Source of the DNA: Zasmidium citrigriseum
Lineage: Eukaryota > Ascomycota > Dothideomycetes > Mycosphaerellales > Mycosphaerellaceae
DNA: 64,000 bases
Direction: 5' to 3'
Assembly: GCA_002786025.1 (NCBI GenBank)
Contig: NHNW01000021.1
Coordinates: forward strand, 62,001-126,000
Shown: positions 50,840 through 59,848 of the stretch, piece after piece
Position numbering within the stretch: position 1 is the first letter of the stretch
Layout of the letters: each line of letters starts with the position of its first letter
Notes under the pieces: generated by a model
Told to the model about the DNA's origin: nothing
What the model saw: the letters and a program-made list of their open reading frames with translations, nothing else
The model's database searches: none
Position numbers and translations under genes: made by a program

Positions 50840-53087
50840 GGTTTGTGGTGGCTACCTGAGAGCAGCTGGTGCTTGGTCTTGCGTGACAGGCATCAACAAA
50901 GTCCAGAGCTGCCCGCCAGCGATTGTTGCACGGTGGCTTTCAGCCATCGTGTGGCGCAGTCACCGCCATCGAAGCTTCCCCCACGCTCTCCTTTCTCACA
51001 CCGACAACACCAACAACATTAATTGCAACTTAGCAAGGAGTCCAGGCGCTTTTGAGCTCAGCTCATCTTTCATCACACCTGCAGCAAGCCTGAAAGTCAA
51101 TGCCATCCACGAGCATTCCTGCAGCGGCCTCGCCGCAGCACGGGAGCCAAGGGCTCGAAGACGAAGTGTTCCATCGCAGAGAACCGTGTGCAACTCGAGC
51201 ACGGACAGGCCTCCCTGGGGACGACGGAAAATGTCGTATAGCAGCAAAGTTCCGCATTCTCGCGGTACGAGCAATGTGTACAACGATCCCATTTATCGGT
51301 CCCCTGACTGTCGACCCAACTCTGGCAGAAACGCAAGCGGACTCGGCTCCGGCGACCCTTACAACCATGGACCCGTCAATACTCGCAGGAGGATGTGTCA
51401 GCGTTCAATGTTGCCATAACAGACTTCGACACTGACAAAGCCGTCGCACGTGTGACAAGAGCTGACTTCCTGGACAGCATGCAGCAGGGTTTTCTTCAAG
51501 AACGACACAGTGAGCTGCTACAGCATCGGTGAGCTTCGTCGGCTGCTGCGGCCCTATGGAGGACATCGCTGAATGCTCCCAGACCTGCAAGACCTTATGT
51601 CCGCCTCGCGGATTACACAACGCTCCATCAATAACGTGGCCGATTGCGAATCGGCAGGATGCCGTCCGTATCGGGTGCCACTCCCGATGCAAGCACCACC
51701 GGTTGATCTCAGAGATATCCCCGTTTGAGATATGCCTCACACGTGATGCCATTCTTTTGTGGCCGACTGAACGATGCTTACACATCGTCACACGTATACC
51801 TTCAACCATTATGGTTGCCACAGTCTCGATTCAATCTTCATCTCTTCGCGGAACAGTGCGGCAGGTGCTTTATCCGTTGCCGACGGCGTGAAGTGCGTAG
51901 GGATGTTTTGCGGCTACAGCGATTCTCCACAAGGCTTATGGAAGCTTGGCGAACGTTTCGAATCTCCGTATCTGGAGACTATCGTTGAAGACGGCTCCAG
52001 TTGCGACATCACGTTGACGTCGAGGAGAAAGATGCCAGTTCGCTCCGAAAGCGGAAGCAGCGTCCGGTGTTCCACCGACCACACTAGTCCTGCAGGTACA
52101 GCAATGCTGTTCCATTGCAAAGAATATGTCGTTCGATCGATCAGACAGCGTACGACTTGATAACGATGCACGAGCAACAGCGAATTCAAATAGCACGTCG
52201 TTGGAAGTTTATAGTCGTCCAGTCGAAAGCTCCGCTGCACCGAGGGGCGATGATCATCGATATATCAAATCTTGGAGGCTTGGCTTTGCTCGTTTCAACC
52301 CATTACATGCCGAATTGCCTTTTTGGACGTCTAGGCTGGGGGAGCTAGCGGTTAGGAAGCTTTCTCCAGGTCTGGCAAAAACGCGAGCTGCCAGCTTGCA
52401 GACACCTGGATTTGTGTGTGCATCCGAGACTTCATCTTCCGCAATACATCCAGCGTTCTCGAACACTAGGCAAGCGCGGTGCTGGGCTGGGCTCCGCTGC
52501 CCTGCTGGACCCCGCTCGTGCTGCTGCTGCCGGGTCAGACGTGGCCGCCCAGGGCCATGGTTAGATTGGGAGAACATGGTCACCGACTCCGTGCGCGGCC
52601 GCTGCAGGCGCAACAGTGATGGCTGGAGGCAAGTGAGGTGGGGTTCGCGCAGGACAGCGTCACGCAGCCGCGCTCGAGCGAGACTTCGAGTGGCTACAAC
52701 GTAACAAGCGTGCCCATCTGATGGCAGAGCTTTTCCTTGCAGCTCCACCCAGCTCAGGCTTAGCATTGGGTATATAGGAAGAGCTCCGTCCGCCAGAATG
52801 CAGCTCAATATCCCATCTGCAGTTGTGTTGTGATCGTTTGGACGCGCCAGCAAGACCACGCCCAAACGACGTAACGGCAAGTCTCCCCGCATCGTCCCGC
52901 TGATCTCACCTGCCTTCCGCTCTTAGCCCGCCGGCTCGACGGAGGCAGCTGCAGTTGCATATGCCGCTAACACGCATTCCTGATGCCAGAAGCTCTCCCC
53001 TCGAAGCAAAGCTACCCGAGCTACATTAAAAACCGTCCGTCCGCCACGAGATAATCGTCCCTTCGATCCTCAGGACACTCTTTCACA
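50840..53087. other. Long intergenic region with a possible decayed gene
   Basis: 2.2 kb between MSO1 (minus) and FDH (plus). No intact gene. Between about 51100 and 52160, coding-like stretches occur in different frames, broken by stops and shifts (see the pseudogene entry). The rest, including the frame 52254-52892 on the minus strand, is unsupported. Confidence 0.4.
51231..52160 (+). pseudogene. Possible decayed gene (frames interrupted)
   Basis: Starting at the ATG at 51231, a Ser/Asn/Gly-rich stretch (MSYSSKVPHSRGTSNVYNDP) is coding-like until about 51375. Then the better frame shifts by one base (VSAFNVAITDFDTDKAVARV, 51395-51530) and returns to the first frame (ELRRLLRPYGGHR, stop TGA, MLPDLQDLMSASRITQRS, then stop TGA after LRDIPV). 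The two TGA stops would be CGA before a C-to-T transition, as expected of repeat-induced point mutation, although RIP is not shown. No intron can connect the frames because the gaps are too short. I do not recognise the ancestral family. Alternative: chance open stretches. Confidence 0.3.
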
Positions 53088-54510
53088 ATGGTATTTGCTC
53101 GCTCCGCCCTCCGTGTTGCCCGCCCCGCGAGCTCCCTGCTCTCGCAGAGGCTCACGCCCGCCCTCTCACAACGCGGGGCTTCGCTCGCGAAGACATCAAG
53201 CTTAGGAGGGGTCAGAACGCTGACTGCGACTTCGTCACGACAGGGCAAGGTTCTCCTCGTTTTGTACGATGTAAGTGCATACCCGAGCTGCAGATGGCCG
53301 TTCCTGTTGCTAACAGAAACTCCTCCAGGGCCACGAGCACGCCAAGCAGGAGCCAAAGCTGCTGGGCACGACTGAGAACGAGCTCGGTCTGAGGAAGTGG
53401 ATCGAAGACCAGGGCCACACTCTCGTGACCACCTCCGACAAGGAGGGCGAGAACAGCAAGTTCGACCAGGAGCTCGTTGACGCCGAGGTCATCATCACCA
53501 CTCCGTAAGACACATCACCTAGAGCAGGCATTGGGTCAGCATTGACAGGTCTCCAGATTCCACCCAGGTTACCTGACTGCTGAGCGTCTCGCCAAGGCGA
53601 AGAACCTCAAACTTGCCGTCACCGCCGGTATTGGTTCCGACCATGTTGACCTCAACGCCGCCAACAAGACCAACGGCGGTGTCACCGTCGCTGAGGTCAC
53701 TGGCTCCAACGTTGTCTCCGTCGCCGAGCACGTCGTCATGACCATCCTTGTCCTCGTCCGCAACTTCGTCCCAGCCCACGAACAGATCGCCCGAGGTGAC
53801 TGGAACGTCGCCGAGGTCGCCAAGAACGAGTACGATCTCGAGGGCAAGGTCGTCGGTACCGTCGCTGTCGGCCGTATCGGTGAGCGTGTGCTCCGCCGCC
53901 TGAAGCCATTCGACTGCAAGGAGCTCCTCTATTTCGATTACCAGCCACTGTCCCCAGAGAAGGAGAAGGAAATTGGTTGCCGAAGAGTTGAGAGCCTCGA
54001 GGAGATGCTTGCACAGTGCGATGTTGTCACCATCAACTGCCCACTCCACGAGAAGACCCGCGGTCTGTTCAACAAGGAGTTGATCTCCAAGATGAAGAAG
54101 GGTGAGTCGGTCCCGAGATTGTGTACATCGATCGATGGCTAACAATAGCAGGCTCTTGGCTCGTCAACACTGCCCGTGGTGCCATCGTCGTCAAGGAGGA
54201 CGTCGCCGAGGCTCTGAAGTCTGGTCAGCTCCGTGGCTACGGTGGTGATGTGTGGTTCCCACAGCCAGCACCAAAGGAACACCCACTCCGCTACGCCTCT
54301 TACACCACCTGGGGCGGCGGCAACGCCACCGTCCCACACATGTCCGGTACTTCGCTCGACGCCCAGGCGCGGTACGCTGCCGGTACCAAGGCCATCTTGG
54401 ACTCATACTTCTCCGGTCGCGAGGACTACAGACCTGAGGATTTGATCGTGCACAAGGGCGACTACGCCACCAAGGCATACGGCCAGCGTGATCAGATCGA
54501 CAAGAAATAG
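53088..54510 (+). CDS. FDH1: NAD-dependent formate dehydrogenase, mitochondrial
   Basis: Four exons: 53088-53270, 53329-53504, 53557-54101, 54152-54510 (introns 58, 52 and 50 nt), 420 aa. An N-terminal presequence rich in Arg/Ser/Ala ([20 protein letters not shown]) ends at [13 protein letters not shown], consistent with mitochondrial import. The mature enzyme is a D-2-hydroxyacid dehydrogenase relative: [14 protein letters not shown] (substrate site), [17 protein letters not shown] (Rossmann), TARGAIV, and the FDH-specific [16 protein letters not shown] and [16 protein letters not shown] (catalytic His). It oxidises formate to CO2 with NAD+. Each junction keeps phase and the reading [20 protein letters not shown], as in other fungal FDHs. 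Confidence 0.95.
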
Positions 54511-56407
54511 ACGACGGTTGTGGAGGCTTGACGCGGCGAGCAATGCCGAATGTGTAACGCATTTTCCATAAAGCAATGATACCTCTTGATTGTACGACCA
54601 TCGAATCCGTTCGTGGCTGCGGCCGAGCTGAAAGTGGTTTCTGTCGTCCCAAGCCATCAGTTTCAGGAAGGTGACACTCGATGTGAATCACGGGAGGATC
54701 GCAAGAAACGTTGACCGGTTGGAAGTCAAGACACCTGTCACATTGTCAGTGCAGTATCAGCCCTATGCAAGTTTCAGCCTCCTCAGCCAGGTGTGTGTCC
54801 GACGGACAAGCATTCTCAGCCATGTGTTGATTGGATCCGGTTCGTCCGGATGAATAGCCTCTTGGAAGTCTGTTGGTAACATTGCCAGAACGAGCTATGG
54901 ATGACTGTGCCCTAATGCCTCCGGCCTATGCAAGTGCGTGGCCGAGGGAATGATTGAAATCATCGCAGCCCTCTCGCATTGCAAGGCGAAAAACGTATTT
55001 CAGCCCCCAGCGTGGCAGAGCATTGTGATTTGTTGGTGGGACCGGGGCAGGTTACACATGCGGCTCTTGGAAGCCCCATCCCCCTCGCTCCAACAAGGCT
55101 TGTCGATCCTGAAGGCGGCCGATATTGAACAGATGATCCATGCATACGCAGCCTGACAAAACAGACCGGCAGTCCCAATTGGCGAGCAGGCGAGTCAGTG
55201 TAGGGAGATGACTTTGCTTGCGGATTTGAGATGAGATTTTGGTATGCGCCATTTTTCTGTAGGGCGTGGGGGACGGGATGTGGACAGAGTCGCTTTCTCG
55301 TTGATGCCTGTGCGTACTCGTTCTTCGCTGCGCATTGCTGTACGAGTTTGGGTATCGGGCCAAGAAGTCGCACGTACGAAATGCGTATACTGAGCCCTAG
55401 GCAAATCGCGGGATGTTTTCCAGTTTACTGCGGGTTTGTATACCGTCGTACAAGGAGGATTGATCGAGCAGGATCCGATGTCCTGTCCTGCGTGCTGCTT
55501 GCTCTGCGCGGCATCGTCATTATCCTGGCGGAATCCTTTGGCGTCCTGGTTTGGGAGTCAGTGCCGCTGCATGCAGGATAAGGTGAATACATTGGACGGC
55601 TGGTAGGCTGCGATGAGTCAAAACTAAGCAGATGATGAGGATGAGGATGCCAGGACTGGGAGGGGTGGTCGTCGACGAACGGGAGGCCACGAGGGACCGT
55701 TTTCCCGATCCCGTCTTGCGTCGACGGCATCCATTACTTCGTCAGACCTCGTGGAAGCCATGCGATGCAGCTAGCAGCCCTACGACGATCGTCTCCGCAT
55801 GCGCGAGGCCGTTTGGGTCTGCGACTGGGATGGCAGTGGTGGGTTCTTCCCGACCGCTACCAGCGCCGCGGGCCCCGGCATCCTTCACCGCGACTTGAAT
55901 AGCAAATGCGAGAAAGAATTGATGACAGACGATGGTGGTGCAGTAGTGGGCGTGGGGGCTGAGAAGCAGTGCTCGCTGCTGGCTTGCGAAAAAGGCGTCG
56001 CTGGCGTTCAAGAGGCGGTGCACGAGTCCATGCCGATTTCGCGCTAGTCCCGAAAATGGCCCTTGCGCACATCTATTTCTGGCAGGAGCGTGTAAGACGA
56101 CGTCTGCTCAGTCAACGCAGCCTCCTCCACCAAACCCATTCGCTGCTTGCGGCTGGCTGCTCGCGGCCGTCTGCCCGCTGTACGCTGGCTGAGGACAGCG
56201 AGGACGGCCACTAGCACTAACAGCCAAGGTGGCAGCGACCGGACGGATTCGACGCTGCAGGTACGGGAATAGTCATGCCATGCCCATGCAGCCCTCTCCC
56301 ACGCCCGTCGTCGATAGCGTCGCCCGAACGGTATGACATGCTGCCATGCGCGAGATGCCGTTGAAGGAGCGCTGCGGTCTGCCTCCATCCCGCTCACCAC
56401 TGTTGGC
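54511..56407. other. Long intergenic region, no supported gene
   Basis: 1.9 kb, GC-rich in the right part (55600-56400). Overlapping frames on both strands, e.g. plus 55799-56047 and minus 56044-56391, the latter with a hydrophobic LPPWLLVLVAVLAVLS segment, lack similarity, leader or splice structure that would decide between them. A GATGAGGAT short repeat sits near 55632. Nothing called. Confidence 0.4.
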
Positions 56408-56414
56408 TATATAT
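56408..56414 (+). promoter_or_regulatory. TATA-like element of the micro-ORF locus
   Basis: TATATAT upstream of a 300-nt C/A-rich stretch that ends in a CT-rich tract (56671-56703) immediately before AAAATGG. The layout is a classic strong fungal promoter and leader. Confidence 0.55.
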
Positions 56415-56727
56415 GACCCCGTTGGAACCAACGTTGAAACTTTTTCTCATCTCATCAGCAACAACAACTCTTCTACACCAAAGCACACAAAGTTTCTTTC
56501 CTATCTTCCTTCTTCGGCACATTCTCTCGACCGGCAACCAAACAAACTTTCTCACCAGCAACCAATCGACATTCGACAGAGCAACATCCAGCAGCAGTAC
56601 GCCTCCGATATTTCCATTATCTCCTACTGTCAATCTCTGGCCCCCATTTCTTAAACGTCAACAACCCCGAGACCACCCTTTTCTTTTCTTTTCTTTTTTC
56701 TTTAAAGTCAAGATCAATTCAGTCAAA

Positions 56728-56751
56728 ATGGGTCGCGGTGGCTACAACTAA
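56728..56751 (+). CDS. 7-codon micro-ORF ending GRGGYN
   Basis: ATG in excellent context (GTCAAAATGG) after a pyrimidine tract, reading MGRGGYN and TAA. It is too short for any gene finder. The terminal peptide GRGGYN recurs at the end of the spliced 18-codon ORF that starts 170 bp downstream, with a shared DNA core GGCTACAACTAA, which makes chance less likely. It could be a leader (regulatory) ORF or a true micropeptide; neither is known to me. Confidence 0.4.
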   Translation: MGRGGYN

Positions 56752-56897
56752 GAAGCTCCCTTTTCGTATTCCAGAGGACCTCAGAAGCAATACTTATTGC
56801 CACGGGACCAACATCACCAATCATCATCAACAAGCACACAAGAAAGATCTCGTATCTCAACACCAACATCATCTACCAACAAGAACAACAAGCAACA

Positions 56898-57009
56898 ATG
56901 TTCACCATGCAGCAACAACGCGGCGGTGACGACGGACGAGGGTGAGTTCAACATTCCACAGCATTCTCACAGAACTCTTACTAACACACATCTCAGCGGC
57001 TACAACTAA
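56898..57009 (+). CDS. Spliced 18-residue micro-ORF ending GRGGYN
   Basis: Two exons, 56898-56941 and 56997-57009, giving MFTMQQQRGGDDGRGGYN. The 55-nt intron has a consensus GTGAGT donor, a perfect TACTAAC branch site (56978-56984) and CAG acceptor. The preceding sequence is again an A/C-rich leader ending AGCAACAATG. The C-terminal GRGGYN repeats the peptide of the micro-ORF at 56728. No signal peptide, cysteine or prepro structure. Whether the peptide itself is functional or the small ORFs regulate a longer message is open. Confidence 0.4.
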
Positions 57010-57041
57010 ACTCCCCTCACATCATCGATCCATTGCAGGCA

Positions 57042-57167
57042 ATGGTCGATTCTCCTTCCATGGCGGCCACCGAGCCGGTCTCGACGATCGCGCTCTTGGT
57101 CTTTCTCCTATTCCTTCTAATCGACATTCCTTTCGTCGCACACTCTTCATCGACACGAGATTCCTAA
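57042..57167 (+). CDS. 41-residue micro-ORF with a membrane segment
   Basis: Begins 32 bp after the previous stop. A hydrophobic run (TIALLVFLLFLLIDIPFVA, residues 14-32) is flanked by polar ends (MVDSPSMAATEPVS and HSSSTRDS). It would be a small single-pass membrane peptide if translated. Just before the ATG a CATTGCAG could be another acceptor. Evidence is only the composition and the position on the same putative transcript; low confidence. Confidence 0.25.
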   Translation: MVDSPSMAATEPVSTIALLVFLLFLLIDIPFVAHSSSTRDS

Positions 57168-57559
57168 TCGACGATCACGACTACGGCATTCTGGATAGAC
57201 GGACTTTTTCTTTTGGGCAAGCTGAGCATGGCATGAAAGCGAAAATGATAGCGTTCTGAGCGGGCATTTGACTACCTTGAGCGATGCATCGTGATTAGCG
57301 TTTCAGCGATGGTGTTTTGGGCATAGAAACTGTGATGGAAGAAAAACATTTACATGGTGTTTGGATGGCATTTACATGGAGTCTTGCATGGCATGGCATG
57401 GCATTTACAGGAGTTGGATTTTGCTGCATTTACTCATCTCTAGACGGGATTCATGGACAGCAATGTCCTGGCGGCATATGCATCATCGATTCTTGGGGAG
57501 GATTACTTTTCTTCCATAGCAGGATCAACTTGGGAGGCTTTCTTCTTTCAATTCGCTGT
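57168..57559. other. 3' flank of the micro-ORF locus
   Basis: T- and G-rich sequence with repeated CATTTACATGG (57345-57379) and GCATGGCATGGCATGG (57387-57404), features common in 3' UTRs of strongly expressed fungal genes. Converges on MSS1. No reading frame of note. Confidence 0.45.
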
Positions 57560-59452
57560 TCACTTTCCCACACAGAACTTCTCGAAGACTACGCCAAGTA
57601 CTTCCTCCACATCTCCCGCCTCGCCTCTGCCTGTGATCTTAGCGAGACAGTCAGCTGCTGACCGCAAATGCTCTGCTGCGACCACAATATCCGCTTCAGC
57701 AGCTTCTTCATCTGTCTGCTGAGTTGATTCGAGATCTGTCTCCGCGAGAAAGTCATCGAGATGAGCAATACATGCATCGAGCAAGACGCGATGTCGTTCG
57801 CTGGCACCAAGCGATTCCTGCCAAATCGAAAGATCAGGCTCGGCAGCAGCAGTAGCTGCATCGACAGCTGCAGCCCCATCTGCACCATCTGGGGTCAGTG
57901 CAGCAGTCAGCTTGCCGAATTGCCCGATTAGTCCTTGTAGGAATCCTTGAATACCTCCCGGATCCTCATCTTTCGCAGCAGCTGATGCCTCGTCTGCAAG
58001 ACAAGAGACCAGGTGCACACAGTCCCTGCCAAGTTCGGGCAATTTTTCCTGCACCTCCTGCAAAGCCCTGTCCACGCCGTCACCGCCACGTGCCAAATCG
58101 CTCTTGTTGATGACGAGGATGACATTGTCTCCTCCTCTGCCGCCCTCCTGCATCAGCTGCTTCGCTACGGCGCAGACCTCGGCGTCGAGGTGGAGTCTCG
58201 CTTGACCAGAGTCGTTAGCCTTTTCGAAGCTGAGCACTACCACGACCAGGTCGCTGTCAGCAGCTCGTTGCTTGGCGCGGCGCATGCCTTCTATTTCGAT
58301 CTGATTAATCACTTCCAGGGGTGGTGGTGTTGTTTGACCGCTTTTGTGCGCTTGGGAAGCGGTATGGCTACTGCCTTGTCGAAGGCCGGCGGTGTCGCCA
58401 AAGCGACAGAAATAGCCTCCTAGGTCGACACCGACTTCGACTATGTCGCGAGTCGTTCCGGCTTCTTGGCTGACAATGGCGGCCTCCCGTCCGATGATGC
58501 GATTGAGTAATGAACTTTTGCCTGCGTTTGGTGCGCCTAGGAGCGAGATACTGATGCCATGTCGAAGCAACTCGCCCCGGACTGCATTCTTGCTATGCAC
58601 CTGGAGCGATCGCTTGAGTACTTTGACTTGCGCTGCGACAGAGGCACAGAGCTCTGCAGGACTCTCATCGAAGTGCTGATCTTCGCTGAAGTCTATCAGC
58701 GCCTCCAGCTCTCCTCGAGCGTAGAGAAGCTGCTGCCTCCAGGCCTCATATTGCTTCGCAAGTACACCTCTAGTCCCACGGACCGAAAGACGCCTCTGTT
58801 GTTCGGTGTCTGCCGAGAGCGTATCTCCCAGCGCCTCGACCTGCGTAAGGTCGATCCGATCATTCATGAAGGCTCTTCGCGTGAACTCTCCAGGCTCAGC
58901 ATATCGAATTCGATTCAAATCTCCATCCCCACATTTGGCTATAGCTGACAAGACAGCCTTGACGATGGCAGGGCCGCCATGGACGTGCAGCTCCAGTACG
59001 TCTTCGCCAGTCACTGTCTTCGGCGCCGAGAAGTACAGAACCAAGGCGTTGGAATCAAGCACAGCATCCCGAGACTCATCACTTCCAGGTTGATAGAGGG
59101 TACGTACAGCAGCCCTACGCCCACTTGGAATCCGTTTGCCTGGGCATAATCTCTGGTACACGTCCAAGCATGCCGGGCCCGAAATTCGAATCACCGCGAT
59201 CGCTGCTCGGCCAGGTGCCGTCGACAGGGCGTAGATGGTTGGATACTGGTGCCTAGCATCTTGCTTGGTGCCTATGAGCCTGCATGGTTGGTTTATCGAT
59301 GGTATTGGCTGGATCCTTTTGGAAACGTTTCTCGTAGTCAAGGCCCTAGTCCTTCCACATGGCCGCAGGAACGTAGTCTGACGGGTAAGCAGTCGACGGG
59401 CGGGACAATTGCGCGCACTCGCGGTCCTGCACGCAACCGCAATTGGTCTCAT
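57560..59452 (-). CDS. MSS1: Mitochondrial tRNA-modification GTPase (MnmE/Mss1)
   Basis: Single exon, 630 aa. The N terminus is a presequence (RPIAVACRTASARN, many Arg). The TrmE N-terminal domain starts with TIYALSTAPGRAAIAVIRIS (THF-binding), followed by ELHVHGGPAIVKAVL and AEPGEFTRRAFMNDRIDLTQ. The G domain has GAPNAGKSSLLN (G1), GTTRDIVE (G2), DTAGLR (G3) and NKSD (G4). The protein ends FEKFCVGK, the catalytic FCxGK of MnmE. With MTO1 it installs 5-carboxymethylaminomethyl (or taurinomethyl-like) groups on U34 of mitochondrial tRNAs. Acidic Asp/Ala-rich insertion near 500-530 (DGADGAAAVDAATAAAEPD). Confidence 0.95.
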   Translation of the reverse strand: MRPIAVACRTASARNCPARRLLTRQTTFLRPCGRTRALTTRNVSKRIQPIPSINQPCRLIGTKQDARHQYPTIYALSTAPGRAAIAVIRISGPACLDVYQRLCPGKRIPSGRRAAVRTLYQPGSDESRDAVLDSNALVLYFSAPKTVTGEDVLELHVHGGPAIVKAVLSAIAKCGDGDLNRIRYAEPGEFTRRAFMNDRIDLTQVEALGDTLSADTEQQRRLSVRGTRGVLAKQYEAWRQQLLYARGELEALIDFSEDQHFDESPAELCASVAAQVKVLKRSLQVHSKNAVRGELLRHGISISLLGAPNAGKSSLLNRIIGREAAIVSQEAGTTRDIVEVGVDLGGYFCRFGDTAGLRQGSSHTASQAHKSGQTTPPPLEVINQIEIEGMRRAKQRAADSDLVVVVLSFEKANDSGQARLHLDAEVCAVAKQLMQEGGRGGDNVILVINKSDLARGGDGVDRALQEVQEKLPELGRDCVHLVSCLADEASAAAKDEDPGGIQGFLQGLIGQFGKLTAALTPDGADGAAAVDAATAAAEPDLSIWQESLGASERHRVLLDACIAHLDDFLAETDLESTQQTDEEAAEADIVVAAEHLRSAADCLAKITGRGEAGDVEEVLGVVFEKFCVGK

Positions 59453-59848
59453 AGACCTTTGGCATCAAAGGTGACGATGGTGGTTGATTGGAGGTGAGGT
59501 GCAGGGGAGTGAGCTAAGCTGGAAGGAGCGAAGGACCAAACTTTCATTCAGGTGGCTCGTGCACGTTGGCAAGCCATGGTGCGACACAGCCCCGATCAGA
59601 TCAGACTGCTGTGAGGCCACGGTGGCGTGGTCTCTCACCATAACGCAATCCGTCATGCCCACGAGGGACAAGCTTTCCAATGCCAGCCACTTGCACGGCC
59701 GCTACGTTCTTACATGAACTCTCCCACCGGTCTGTCCGAAAACGCCAATGTCATCAGGGTATCAAGCAACCATCCACCACAGCCCCAAACATCAAACCCA
59801 TTCCCGAAACCAAGACTTCCTCACCTTCACTCCCCTCGCCGTGGGAAG
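59453..59848. other. Intergenic, no gene seen
   Basis: 396 bp: promoter of MSS1 and 3' flank of the F-box/LRR gene. Nothing called. Confidence 0.5.

Noticed and set aside
52254..52892. 212-codon frame on the minus strand upstream of FDH1
   Set aside because: Arg/Leu/Ser-rich with no domain and overlapping the FDH1 promoter; an equally long frame runs on the other strand.
56728..57009. GRGGYN peptides as a fungal mating pheromone precursor
   Set aside because: No signal peptide, no Kex2 or STE13 sites, no CaaX box and no repeated mature units.
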